Positions 9,170 through 18,106 of a DNA stretch of 64,000 bases are shown in pieces (within the stretch, counting starts at the first letter, position 1; each line of letters opens with the position of its first letter). Both the position numbers and the translations under genes were made by a program. The notes under the pieces were generated by a model, which saw nothing but the letters and a program-made list of their open reading frames with translations, made no database searches and was not told where the DNA came from. This DNA comes from an uncultured bacterium. Lineage in GTDB: Bacteria; Muiribacteriota; Ozemobacteria; Ozemobacterales; Ozemobacteraceae. The stretch lies in the NCBI GenBank assembly GCA_937949615.1, contig CALEDQ010000008.1, positions 310,001-374,000 on the forward strand. Reading direction: 5' to 3'.

Positions 9170-10000
9170 ATGAAGAAACATGGGCTCCTCATCTTCTGGA
9201 TTTTTACTTTTGTCAGCGTAGTAATGGTAACCTTCATTTCCAGCAGAATGTTCAGCCACCCCTGTAACATCGAGAATATCCGTAAAACCGGGGTCATCAG
9301 ATTCGGAATCTCATTTCGTTCACCATTTTCCTATCTTGCCTCCGATTCAGTTCCGACCGGGATTTCTGTCGAAACGGCCCGCATGGTTGCCGAACGCCTG
9401 GGCATAAAAAACCATGAATTTCAGACACGCAGCTTTGACAGCCTGCTCGACTGGCTGAATCTTGGCGATTTCGATGTCATGGCCGAAATGATGTTTTATA
9501 CATCTGAAAGAGCCGAAAAAGCAGATTTTTCAGTACCTTATCTCAGGCTAAACACATCGATAGTCGTCAAAAAAGGTAACCCGCTTGCTATTCATTCTTA
9601 TGCCGACATCATCAAATCAGATGCAAGAGTGATGGTTTTCAAGGGCTCGTTTCAGGAAAAATGGGCAAGCGAAAATATTCATGCAAACCGCCTTGTCAAG
9701 TGTCTGAGCTTTGAACATTCGGTTTCGGCCCTCGAAAAAGACGAAGTCGACGCATATATGGCCGGTACGCCGGTTTGCAAGGCAACCATGGAAACATCTG
9801 CCACCCCTCTCGATCTGATTATACCGGCAGAAAAATTACACCCAGCCCTGCCCCAGTCTCTTCTCGCCTGTTTTGCCGTTCCGAAGGGGCAGCTTAATCT
9901 TCTGGAACAATGGAACAAGGCTCTGCAGGAAGTTATAAAAAGCCCTGACTACCTTGTTATGCTTGAAAAATACGGTTTCTCGCCTCAGGATTTACCATGA
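9170..10000 (+). CDS. Family 3 extracellular solute-binding protein (amino-acid-binding fold), probably membrane-anchored
   Basis: 276 aa from the ATG at 9170, preceded by TAAGG; an upstream ATG at 9104 would add an unconvincing 22-residue tail. An N-terminal hydrophobic helix (LLIFWIFTFVSVVMVTFI) is a signal anchor or signal peptide. The rest is an SBP_bac_3 domain: start IRKTGVIRFGIS, the GISVETARMVAERLG helix, DVMAEMMFYTSERAEKADFS and AYMAG. These proteins bind amino acids or similar small solutes in the periplasm. No ABC permease or ATPase is nearby. The gene ends 28 bases before a membrane hybrid kinase, so it more likely feeds a sensor than a transporter; this is inference from context. 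Ligand unknown. Confidence 0.82.
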   Translation: MKKHGLLIFWIFTFVSVVMVTFISSRMFSHPCNIENIRKTGVIRFGISFRSPFSYLASDSVPTGISVETARMVAERLGIKNHEFQTRSFDSLLDWLNLGDFDVMAEMMFYTSERAEKADFSVPYLRLNTSIVVKKGNPLAIHSYADIIKSDARVMVFKGSFQEKWASENIHANRLVKCLSFEHSVSALEKDEVDAYMAGTPVCKATMETSATPLDLIIPAEKLHPALPQSLLACFAVPKGQLNLLEQWNKALQEVIKSPDYLVMLEKYGFSPQDLP

Positions 10001-10028
10001 GGCTTTTTGTCACTGGGGTATTCTGATC

Positions 10029-13000
10029 ATGGAGTCGAGATATTCTCTGTTATGGCCCATCTCGCTGCTGCTGATCAGCGCCATACTTTTTGGCGGCTGG
10101 TTCAAACAGCTAAATGAGGGTGAAAACGCCAAAATTTTTGGCATCATCGAAAAGATCAACAGCTCCAGATACTATCTGGCCAACAGTGCCAAAGAATTCA
10201 CCCTCGATGCAATGCATTCGGGCAGCCACAATAATGAGCACCATACCAGAGGGATTTTCGAATTTTCGATGGCCGATACCAGTCTGATACAGGCTCAACG
10301 TCTCCTGATCGAACACTACAAAGAAAAAAGCAGTCTCTATTCATACCCTATCGAAAACTACCTGCCAGAAATTCAAAATCTCAGAGCTTCTCACCATCAG
10401 ATATATAACAGGCTGAAGGTCATGAATGGAAACAATCCGCTTGACTGCATAGATAGAGACATCACACAGCTTAATCAGCAGGCAGAGCTTTTTCTCGCCC
10501 GTGTTAAAAATTCGGTGGACGCCGCCGACAAAGACAAGCGCAAATTTTCGCTGTCGATAGCGATTCTGTCTTTCGGCGCCCTGTTACTCGTCGGCATGGC
10601 ATTTATCAGAGGCGAAACCAACCGGCTCAAAATGGGCGAAGAGCTCGAAAAATATCAGAAAACGCTCGAAGAAATGGTAGAAGAGCGTTCAGAAGCTCTG
10701 GCAAAGAATGAATCTCGACTGCGGGCCATTCTACAGGCCATGCCTGACGAAGTCTGCCTGATCAACAGCTATGGGCAGGTAGTGGAGCATCTTTCCAGGG
10801 TAAGCGCAGACAAAAACGGCGGCGAACAGAGCCCGCTTCTGATCATGCCGGCGGTTACCCTCAAAGAACTTTTTCATGACACCATAGAAGCAGGCAGGCA
10901 TTTAACTGCCGAATTCGAGGTCAGTCTTTGCGGCAACGGCAAATGGATCGAAGGGCGTTGTGCGCCACTTCACATTATCCCTTCTCCGACAAGATTCGCC
11001 ATTCTTCTGACACGCGACATCACCGAGCGCAAAAAACACGACCAGCTGCGTGACCTGCAGATCGAAATCAACAGCCTGATCGCCGAATCGTCGAATCTTG
11101 ATGAAACATTGCAGCAGATCATCAGTATCATCTGTCAGAACCAGGGCTGGGACTACGGCAGCTTCTGGTATTGCCCGCCGGGCAGTGATCAGATCTGCTG
11201 CAACATGCAATGGGCAAATACCGATGCAGGGCTTGAAGCCCTGATACAGAAATCTTCCAGCATGAAGTTCGTTCGCGGCCAGTATATTATCGGTCGAACC
11301 TGGCACAGCGGCCAGCCAGAATGGATCAACGATTTGAAACGACTTGCCGACAACGAAAGAGCGAAACTGGCAATCGAAGCTGGCATGCAGGCAGCCATGG
11401 CAATTCCGGTAGTAATTGAAAAAAACTGTATTGGTGTCATGTCATTTCTCTGGCGCGGCATCAGAAAGCCAGAAGAAGAACTGATCGCCTCACTTTGCGG
11501 TCACTGCGCACAGATCGGCAGTCTGATCATGCGCCGAGAGTCGCAGAATGAATTGCTGCAGGCAAAAGAAACCGCAGAAAATGCCAACAAAGCCAAAAGC
11601 CTTTTTCTGGCAAATATGAGCCATGAAATTCGAACTCCGATGAACGCCATTCTCGGCATGATTTTTCTGCTGTTCAATACCGAGCTCACCAACCGCCAGA
11701 AAATACTGCTGCACAAACTCCAGTCTTCGGGCCAACTTCTGCTGCAGCTGATTAACGACATTCTCGACATCTCGAAAATAGAGAGCGGTTATATCGAGAT
11801 CGAACATGCGCAGTTTTCACCCAATCAGATATTTTCCGACATTGCCGAAATGTTCAAACACCGCGCCAGGGCCAAAAACCTCAGACTTTTCTTTGACATC
11901 GAAACCAATCTGCCCTCCCTGCTGGTCGGCGACTCTCTGCGTCTGACCCAGATTCTCATCAACCTGATTTCCAATGCCATAAAGTTCACCCCGAGAGGCG
12001 AAGTCCGCCTGACAGTAAACTCACTTATGTCTGAACAGACCAACATTCTTCTGCGCTTTTCGGTTCGCGATACCGGTATCGGAATCAGCGAAGAACACCG
12101 CGACAAAATCTTCATGCCTTTTACTCAGGCTGACCCAAGCATAACCAGAAAATATGGCGGTACCGGGCTCGGGCTGGTTATTTCCAAAAGTCTGCTGAAA
12201 CTTATGGGCAGCGAACTGGTTGTCAAATCACAACCGGGACGGGGCTCAGAATTCATTTTCGATCTGGCATTTCAGGTTCACCAGAAGAGCCGGCCCACAG
12301 GTTCTTTGCCGGCTCAATTTACCCAGAAGCCGGCTCTCATTGTTGAACCCGAAGCAGAATACCGTGAAACAATCCAGAAAAGCCTCACCGGCTTTGGCTT
12401 CAACTGTGTGGCATGCAACAGCATTCAATCATGCTGGCGACTCCTTGAACCGGCCGCACCGGATGATTTTCCCTTCAGTCTGGTAACTGTTTCAGACAGC
12501 TTCAGCAATGACGAGGGTAAGAGCCTGCTGCTGCGGGTCAAGGAAAAATTCAACCTGCCAGGCAACCTGCCATTCATATTCCTGTCCTTCGATACGTCTG
12601 AAAGCCAGCCAGACGAAAATGATCCGGTATTGAAAGTCAGCCGGATATGCCACCCGGCAACCCCTTCCAACTGGCATGACGCCATCATGACCGCTATGGG
12701 ACGCGAAGTGATCAAATCTTCGACAACAGCTGAACATGAAGGCATGACTGACAGATGGACCGCTAAACTCAAAGGGCTGCATATTCTCATTGCCGAAGAC
12801 AATCAAATCAATCAGGAACTCTGCCGCGACCTGCTGAATATGGCCGGCATGGATTCGCAAATTGCGGCAAACGGGATTCAGGCCGTGCAGATGGTCAAAG
12901 ACGGCAGTTTCGATCTTGTGCTCATGGACGTTCACATGCCGGAGCAGGATGGCTTCACCGCAACCAGAAGAATTCGTGAAATGCCCGGTTTTGAGACACT

Positions 13001-13811
13001 CCCGATCATCGCCCTGACCGCGGGAGCAACGACCGGCGAGCGCCAGGAGGCAGAAAAAGCCGGCATGCAGGACTTTGTCACCAAACCAATCGAACCTGAA
13101 TTGCTTTTTGCCGCCATCGCCCGCTGGACCAACCGGCAGGGCGGCTCACAAATCGCAAACGAGTTCTTTGATCTGACCGAACTGCCGGATGAGGCAGAAG
13201 ACAAACCTCTGCCCGCCGGGCTTAAAGGGCTTGACTCCCGCGGTGCTCTGCAACGAACCGGTGGTGACATCGACAAATGGTGCAGCATGCTGAAAAAATT
13301 TGCCGACAGCCAGTCAGGCAAAGCAGAAGAAATTGGCGAACTGCTGGCCACCGGGCAAAAGAATGCGGCCCGTGAAAAAGCCCATGCCCTGAAGGGCGTG
13401 GCCGCCAATCTCGGCCTCTCGTCCCTGGCCGGGCACGCGTCTGAATTGCACGAAGCTCTGCGCAGCAACGACACTCAGAAACAATCGGTCATTCTCAATG
13501 AATTGAAAACATCAATGCTTGAAACTCTCGCGATTATCAGAGGCATACCGGACAGCAGAAATGAAACCGAAAACACTGGCCCCGAAATGCCCCGTGAGGT
13601 GATGCTGAGCAAACTGTATGAGCTTGAGAACGCGCTGCGCGAAAGCGACTTTACTTCGACCGCAATATTCAATGAAATCAGACCATTTCTCAAGGTACCG
13701 CAGGAGCTGCTGCAGAAACTTGAAGCCGAAGTTTCAAAATTTCAATTCACTCAGGCAATTGAAACCCTTGCGCAAATAAAAACAGCCGTACATAATTATG
13801 AGAGACAATAG
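10029..13811 (+). CDS. Membrane hybrid histidine kinase: periplasmic sensor, PAS, GAF, HisKA, HATPase, degenerate REC, REC, HPt
   Basis: 1260 aa; the ATG at 10029 was chosen because it puts a transmembrane helix (LWPISLLLISAILFGGWF) at the N-terminus. A periplasmic helical region (~30-175) is closed by a second TM (~180-200). Then come a coiled coil, PAS (~235-335), GAF (~345-500), HisKA with His ~532 (MSHEIRTP), HATPase_c (DTGIGI, GGTGLGLVIS), a REC-like domain (~765-900) that lacks the acidic pair and a clear phospho-Asp, an intact REC with Asp ~967 (LMDVHMP), and HPt with His ~1119 (AHALKGVA). The ~80-residue C-terminal extension is helical. It follows a solute-binding protein and precedes two REC proteins, all on one strand with short gaps, so it is the likely donor for them. 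Confidence 0.92.
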   Translation: MESRYSLLWPISLLLISAILFGGWFKQLNEGENAKIFGIIEKINSSRYYLANSAKEFTLDAMHSGSHNNEHHTRGIFEFSMADTSLIQAQRLLIEHYKEKSSLYSYPIENYLPEIQNLRASHHQIYNRLKVMNGNNPLDCIDRDITQLNQQAELFLARVKNSVDAADKDKRKFSLSIAILSFGALLLVGMAFIRGETNRLKMGEELEKYQKTLEEMVEERSEALAKNESRLRAILQAMPDEVCLINSYGQVVEHLSRVSADKNGGEQSPLLIMPAVTLKELFHDTIEAGRHLTAEFEVSLCGNGKWIEGRCAPLHIIPSPTRFAILLTRDITERKKHDQLRDLQIEINSLIAESSNLDETLQQIISIICQNQGWDYGSFWYCPPGSDQICCNMQWANTDAGLEALIQKSSSMKFVRGQYIIGRTWHSGQPEWINDLKRLADNERAKLAIEAGMQAAMAIPVVIEKNCIGVMSFLWRGIRKPEEELIASLCGHCAQIGSLIMRRESQNELLQAKETAENANKAKSLFLANMSHEIRTPMNAILGMIFLLFNTELTNRQKILLHKLQSSGQLLLQLINDILDISKIESGYIEIEHAQFSPNQIFSDIAEMFKHRARAKNLRLFFDIETNLPSLLVGDSLRLTQILINLISNAIKFTPRGEVRLTVNSLMSEQTNILLRFSVRDTGIGISEEHRDKIFMPFTQADPSITRKYGGTGLGLVISKSLLKLMGSELVVKSQPGRGSEFIFDLAFQVHQKSRPTGSLPAQFTQKPALIVEPEAEYRETIQKSLTGFGFNCVACNSIQSCWRLLEPAAPDDFPFSLVTVSDSFSNDEGKSLLLRVKEKFNLPGNLPFIFLSFDTSESQPDENDPVLKVSRICHPATPSNWHDAIMTAMGREVIKSSTTAEHEGMTDRWTAKLKGLHILIAEDNQINQELCRDLLNMAGMDSQIAANGIQAVQMVKDGSFDLVLMDVHMPEQDGFTATRRIREMPGFETLPIIALTAGATTGERQEAEKAGMQDFVTKPIEPELLFAAIARWTNRQGGSQIANEFFDLTELPDEAEDKPLPAGLKGLDSRGALQRTGGDIDKWCSMLKKFADSQSGKAEEIGELLATGQKNAAREKAHALKGVAANLGLSSLAGHASELHEALRSNDTQKQSVILNELKTSMLETLAIIRGIPDSRNETENTGPEMPREVMLSKLYELENALRESDFTSTAIFNEIRPFLKVPQELLQKLEAEVSKFQFTQAIETLAQIKTAVHNYERQ

Positions 13812-13828
13812 AGAGTGGAGGGCGGGGC

Positions 13829-14992
13829 ATGGAAAGTAGCACCAGAAAATCTGTTATTCTGATTGTCGACGATGAACCTCAGAACGTCGAGATTCTTGGC
13901 AATATTCTTACCAGCAGTGCCACCATCAAAGTCGCCACCAGCGGCAGCAAAGCCCTCGAAACAATGGCCAAAAACCAGATCGACCTGGTCCTTCTTGATA
14001 TCGGCATGCCTGATCTCGATGGCTACGAGGTTTGTAAAAGAATCAAATCCAACCCCGGTCTGTCTTCCATCCCGATAATCTTCGTCACCAGCCATGATCA
14101 GGAAGGCGACGAACTGCGCGGCTTCAACCTCGGCGCCGTCGATTATATTACCAAGCCATTCAGCCCGCCTCTGGTACGCGCAAGGATTTCTTCCCATCTC
14201 GCCCTGAGAAATGCTCTGGCAGAGGTTGAAAAGCAGAACGAGAAGCTCAGAGGGTTTCTGCAGCTGCGCGAAGATGTTGAACGCATCACCCGTCACGATC
14301 TCAAGGGGCCTCTTTCACCGATTCTGGGATTTTCTGAATTGCTGCTGCTTGCCGACAATCTCGACGCCGAGCAAAAAGACAATATTTCGATGATCAGAAG
14401 CGCCGGACTCAGACTCCTTCAGATGATCAATCAATCACTCGATCTATATAAAATGGAAGCCGGCACTTATAAGATCAAACCGCAGCCAGTCAATCTTCTG
14501 AATGTCTTCGATAATATCACGCGAGAGCAGAAAAGCCTGTGGCAACACAAGAGCTCTTCTTTTGAACTGACCATCGATCATGGCGACAGCAGCAACTTTG
14601 TTGTAAACGGCGAAGAAAGCCTTCTTTACACGATGTTTACCAATCTGCTCAAAAATGCCTGGGAAGCCACCCCGGCTGGTTTCCCGGTGGCAGTATCACT
14701 TAAATTATCGCCCTGGGCGGAAATTCGGATCAAGAATCATGGAGCAGTGCCGCCTGAAATCAGAAATCACTTTTTTGAAAAATTCGCAACTGCCGGCAAA
14801 AGGGGCGGCACCGGGCTTGGCGCCTATTCAGCCAGACTGATGGCACGCATCATGCACGGCGATATGACCATGGAGTCAGATGAATCCACCACCACGATTG
14901 TCGTCTCACTTCCCACTTCACTGACCGACCCATATGATAAAAACCTGCCGGAAAAATCAACCTCGGGGCGCTTTAAAGCAATCAGTCTCTGA
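13829..14992 (+). CDS. REC - histidine kinase (response regulator with C-terminal HisKA/HATPase)
   Basis: 387 aa, strong Shine-Dalgarno (GGAGG) before the ATG. An N-terminal REC domain (VDDE, phospho-Asp57 in LLDIGMP, KPF) is joined by a coiled coil (~120-150) to HisKA with His156 (RHDLKGPLSP) and an HATPase_c domain with NLLKNAWEA and GGTGLGAYS. Soluble. A REC at the N-terminus lets an upstream phosphorelay control the kinase. It starts 17 bases after the membrane hybrid kinase and ends 20 bases before the REC-anti-sigma-type protein, so the three probably form one operon and one relay. Confidence 0.9.
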   Translation: MESSTRKSVILIVDDEPQNVEILGNILTSSATIKVATSGSKALETMAKNQIDLVLLDIGMPDLDGYEVCKRIKSNPGLSSIPIIFVTSHDQEGDELRGFNLGAVDYITKPFSPPLVRARISSHLALRNALAEVEKQNEKLRGFLQLREDVERITRHDLKGPLSPILGFSELLLLADNLDAEQKDNISMIRSAGLRLLQMINQSLDLYKMEAGTYKIKPQPVNLLNVFDNITREQKSLWQHKSSSFELTIDHGDSSNFVVNGEESLLYTMFTNLLKNAWEATPAGFPVAVSLKLSPWAEIRIKNHGAVPPEIRNHFFEKFATAGKRGGTGLGAYSARLMARIMHGDMTMESDESTTTIVVSLPTSLTDPYDKNLPEKSTSGRFKAISL

Positions 14993-15012
14993 GCAAAAAT
15001 GAAAGGTAAACT

Positions 15013-15915
15013 ATGAAAATTCTTGTTGTAGAGGACGATGCAGGAATCCGGAAATTTCTGGTCAAAGTAATTCAGAGCTTCGGCCATGAAGTCCAGGAAG
15101 CCGAAGACGGGGCCATCGGCCTCAATGTTTTTGGCAAATTCGAACCAGATATCGTATTCTCCGATATCCAGATGCCAAACATGAATGGTCTGGAAATGCT
15201 TGAAAAACTTCGAATGCGTTCAGATGATGCGATAATTATCATGGCTACCGCCATGGATGGCGCGGAATACACCATCAAAGCCCTGCAGCTGCATGCCAAC
15301 GATTATCTTGTCAAGCCGCTGACCCTGAACGGCATAAAAACCATTCTGCAGAAATATGAGCAGGTTCTCGCAAGCCGCTCCAAAGATTATGAAGTGCTGG
15401 GCATGTTTGAAACCCGCTCATACCGGCTCAGACTGCCCAATCAGCCCGAGCTGGTAAACCGTATTGCCGACCGCCTGATGTATGACACGGTCAACACGAT
15501 CGCCAAATCCGACCGGATGGGTATTCGCCTTGGTCTGATCGAAATCCTGGCTAATGCGATCGAACACGGCTCACTTGGCATTACTTATGAAGAAAAGTCG
15601 AAAGCCCTCGAAGCCGGCTCAGCCGTATGGCAAAAGCTGGTCAATGAGCGTCTGACCACCCCGCCGTTCTGTAACCGTAAAACCATCGTCGATTTCTCGC
15701 TCGACGGTAATGCCTGTGAATGGCACATCCGTGATGAAGGAGTCGGGTTCGACTGGAAAAATCTGCCCGACCCTCTCGACCCCGAAAACCTTCTCGCCGA
15801 ACATGGTCGCGGCATTCTGCTGGCGCGACTGCAGTTCGATGAATTCGAATTTCTCGAAAACGGCAATCACGTCAGAATGAAAAAACTTCTTACCGCGGGC
15901 AGTTCCGGCCAATAA
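15013..15915 (+). CDS. REC fused to anti-sigma-factor-type (RsbW/SpoIIAB-like) ATPase domain
   Basis: 300 aa, AAAGG before the ATG. REC (EDD, phospho-Asp51 in FSDIQMP, KPL) occupies ~1-120. The C-terminal ~150 residues form an HATPase_c_2-type GHKL domain: EILANAIEHGS as N box, RDEGVGFDW, and HGRGILLARLQFDEF as the G2-like stretch. GHKL domains of this kind are Ser/Thr kinases of the RsbW class that phosphorylate STAS antagonists or hold a sigma factor. The end overlaps by 26 bases with a convergent PP2C phosphatase, the enzyme class that would reverse such phosphorylation. Role as a phosphorelay-controlled switch kinase is inference; no sigma or STAS gene is in the window. Confidence 0.85.
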   Translation: MKILVVEDDAGIRKFLVKVIQSFGHEVQEAEDGAIGLNVFGKFEPDIVFSDIQMPNMNGLEMLEKLRMRSDDAIIIMATAMDGAEYTIKALQLHANDYLVKPLTLNGIKTILQKYEQVLASRSKDYEVLGMFETRSYRLRLPNQPELVNRIADRLMYDTVNTIAKSDRMGIRLGLIEILANAIEHGSLGITYEEKSKALEAGSAVWQKLVNERLTTPPFCNRKTIVDFSLDGNACEWHIRDEGVGFDWKNLPDPLDPENLLAEHGRGILLARLQFDEFEFLENGNHVRMKKLLTAGSSGQ

Positions 15916-17008
15916 ATTCGATAGCCGCCACGGTAATATCGTCAGCTCGTGGCGACAGTTTTTCTGACTCGAAAATAACCGACCTGAGAAAATCGAGATT
16001 TTCGTGAATCGACAAGGCTTCTTTTGTTTCAAGAAGAGCCTTGAGGCCGTCTGTTCCGAGAAAGCCATTTTCTCCGCGCATTTCAAGCAGGCCGTCAGAA
16101 AAAACATAAACTCTGTCGCCAGGTAAAAGGTTGAGGCCGCAGCTGGTATAGGGCTCGATTTCCTCTTCGAACATCCCCAGAACCATGCCGGTACCTGACA
16201 CCTCTTCAAATTCGCCTCTTGAGCGACGATGAATCAGCATGGGTGGATGCCCGGCAATCGCGATCTTAAGCTGCCCCGATTCCTGCAGAGTGCCGATAGC
16301 CCCTGTCAGATATAGACCATCAGGCAATGTCGACGCAAAAAAAGCATTCATACGCCGCAGAATCTCTTCCGGGGCATCGGCATGCAGCATGCTTGTTAAC
16401 AATGTTCGCGCCATGACAGTGATCATTGCCGCCGCTGCTCCATGACCGCTTGCATCCCCAAGCATGAAAAAGAAGCGTTCCGGCTCGATGAAACTGCTGA
16501 AAAAATCACCAGAAACCTTACGAAAAGGTTCATAAAGAACTGCAACTTCAGCAAAATCAGGCTTCAGCACATTGCCGGCAAATGAATTCTGCACCTCTGC
16601 CGCCACATACAGGTCCTGCTTCAATTCATTGTCGATTCTCACAATCTCGCGGTTGCGGCTCTCTATCTCACGCTGATTGAGGCTGAGACCCTCGATCATA
16701 TGATTGAACGCATCGGCAAAATCCCCGAAAAAAGCGACCCGTTGCGAATAATCTCCTCTGGCAACCTGCTCTGCCTGCCATGTCATATGACTAAGATTGG
16801 ATTGAAGAGCTTTGATCATGCCTGCAATACGGCCATGGTATTGCAGAAATTCAGTTTTCCCATTCGAAAAGCTGTTGAGAACGTCATACAATCGGCAATT
16901 GAATTCAGCAACCCGACGCAATAGTGTATTGGCCTGCTCGGCCAGCAATTCATCCTCCGGAGCAACCCCATCGAGAATGTCTTGAAATTTTTTATCGAGA
17001 GAGCCCAT
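15890..17008 (-). CDS. HAMP-like + PP2C (SpoIIE-type) Ser/Thr phosphatase
   Basis: 372 aa, start ATG with GAGG upstream. The N-terminal ~150 residues are helical and include a HAMP-like stretch (VARGDYSQRVAFFGDFADAF) but no transmembrane segment. The C-terminal ~220 residues are a PP2C/SpoIIE domain: KVSGDFF, DASGHGAAAAM, AGHPPML, FSDGLLE and ADDITV supply the metal-binding Asp residues. Predicted to dephosphorylate a Ser/Thr phosphoprotein of the STAS class. It converges on the REC-anti-sigma-type gene with 26 bases of shared DNA, and so may be the counter-enzyme in one partner-switch circuit. A second such phosphatase is at 1-1081. Confidence 0.88.
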   Translation of the reverse strand: MGSLDKKFQDILDGVAPEDELLAEQANTLLRRVAEFNCRLYDVLNSFSNGKTEFLQYHGRIAGMIKALQSNLSHMTWQAEQVARGDYSQRVAFFGDFADAFNHMIEGLSLNQREIESRNREIVRIDNELKQDLYVAAEVQNSFAGNVLKPDFAEVAVLYEPFRKVSGDFFSSFIEPERFFFMLGDASGHGAAAAMITVMARTLLTSMLHADAPEEILRRMNAFFASTLPDGLYLTGAIGTLQESGQLKIAIAGHPPMLIHRRSRGEFEEVSGTGMVLGMFEEEIEPYTSCGLNLLPGDRVYVFSDGLLEMRGENGFLGTDGLKALLETKEALSIHENLDFLRSVIFESEKLSPRADDITVAAIEFIGRNCPR

Positions 17009-17272
17009 CAGGTAACCTCAACCCCGAAACTGAAGATATGAAGGCCGATACCCCGGCAGTCGGCTTTAAACTTTAAGTCTGTCAGGTAGCCCCAGGCCAG
17101 TCCGGTATTTTTCTGACCCAATCTTCCCTGTGGAATGAATATCATGTATTAGTTAATATTATGAAGCTAAATACTGAATCCTGCAACCGATTTCTTACAG
17201 TGAAAACAGCATTGCTATTCTTTTAAGCAATAAGGATCAGATACAATTTATGCTTGGGCCGCAGCAATGCAT

Positions 17273-17938
17273 TTATAAGGCTAAACGAATAATCCTGCGC
17301 CGGGTTAAAAGCTGAAATTCGTTCTGATTTTTTCGAAACACGACCAGTTCTTTCCATTTGCGACCATCGGCATAGTTGCAGCAATCAACCTTGACCCCGA
17401 CCATTGGGTCTTCATCGGATCGTCCATCGATCAAATCAATCGACGCAACCTTTTCGCCCGAATCGATTCCATTGCCACCATTCTCTGAATCATGCTGAAA
17501 TGTATAAAGAAGATAACAGGCCGCAGAAAAGCCCGCTTTCTTGTTAACCTGCAGCATTACATAGTTTTCCGAGATAATGCCGGCACGCATGTTCTGATGG
17601 GCAAAAACGACCGCCATTTCCCTTTCGTTGTCATAAAGCAACTGCAAAAACTCGATCGTATCGCTGGTTCGATAGAGCTCTTTTAAATTCAGCGCCGGCC
17701 TGCTAGTCAAAGAATAGATTCCGCCTTCGGTAATGACCAGGTATGAATCGGTCGAAAGCTCAATGAATCTGAAGAAATCATCAGAGTCATCGAATTTGTC
17801 AGATAGCATGTGAATTGTAGCCTCTCTGAGCGACGGCTGCAGCATGGCACTTTCTGATAATTCAACCCAGGCCTGTGCCTGCATGCCTGAAAAAAAAGTT
17901 ATCAAAACAACTGTCAGAAGTATCAACCGGTGATTCAT
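17273..17938 (-). CDS. Exported protein of unknown function
   Basis: 221 aa from the ATG at 17938, which has GGAG 7 bases upstream and opens a clear signal peptide (MNHRLILLTVVLITFFSGMQAQA). A longer reading frame upstream to 18061 is rejected because it would bury the signal peptide. The mature part has no motif I recognise and is mostly beta-like with two Cys residues. Divergent from the OGT-fusion gene, so the two may share control. The 264-base gap downstream (17009-17272) is AT-rich and holds no gene or clear terminator. Confidence 0.65.
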   Translation of the reverse strand: MNHRLILLTVVLITFFSGMQAQAWVELSESAMLQPSLREATIHMLSDKFDDSDDFFRFIELSTDSYLVITEGGIYSLTSRPALNLKELYRTSDTIEFLQLLYDNEREMAVVFAHQNMRAGIISENYVMLQVNKKAGFSAACYLLYTFQHDSENGGNGIDSGEKVASIDLIDGRSDEDPMVGVKVDCCNYADGRKWKELVVFRKNQNEFQLLTRRRIIRLAL

Positions 17939-18015
17939 GCAAAACTCCTGTGCACCGAAAACCTGCGGAATCTGATTTCTATTCCGTTGTATTAATTTTA
18001 ACTCTGCCAACCATA

Positions 18016-18042
18016 TTGACCTAGTAAAAAATATGATATTAT
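18016..18042 (+). promoter_or_regulatory. Candidate promoter for the FkbM-TPR-OGT gene
   Basis: TTGACC (18016-18021) and TATTAT (18037-18042) with a short 15-base spacer, about 65 bases before the ATG at 18107. The hexamers are good but the spacing is short, so confidence is modest. Confidence 0.35.
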
Positions 18043-18106
18043 TGCCGGGGCACAGGTGCACCGAGCCAAATCAGAAAATACAACCGGAATACCTTAAGGA
18101 GAGTTT

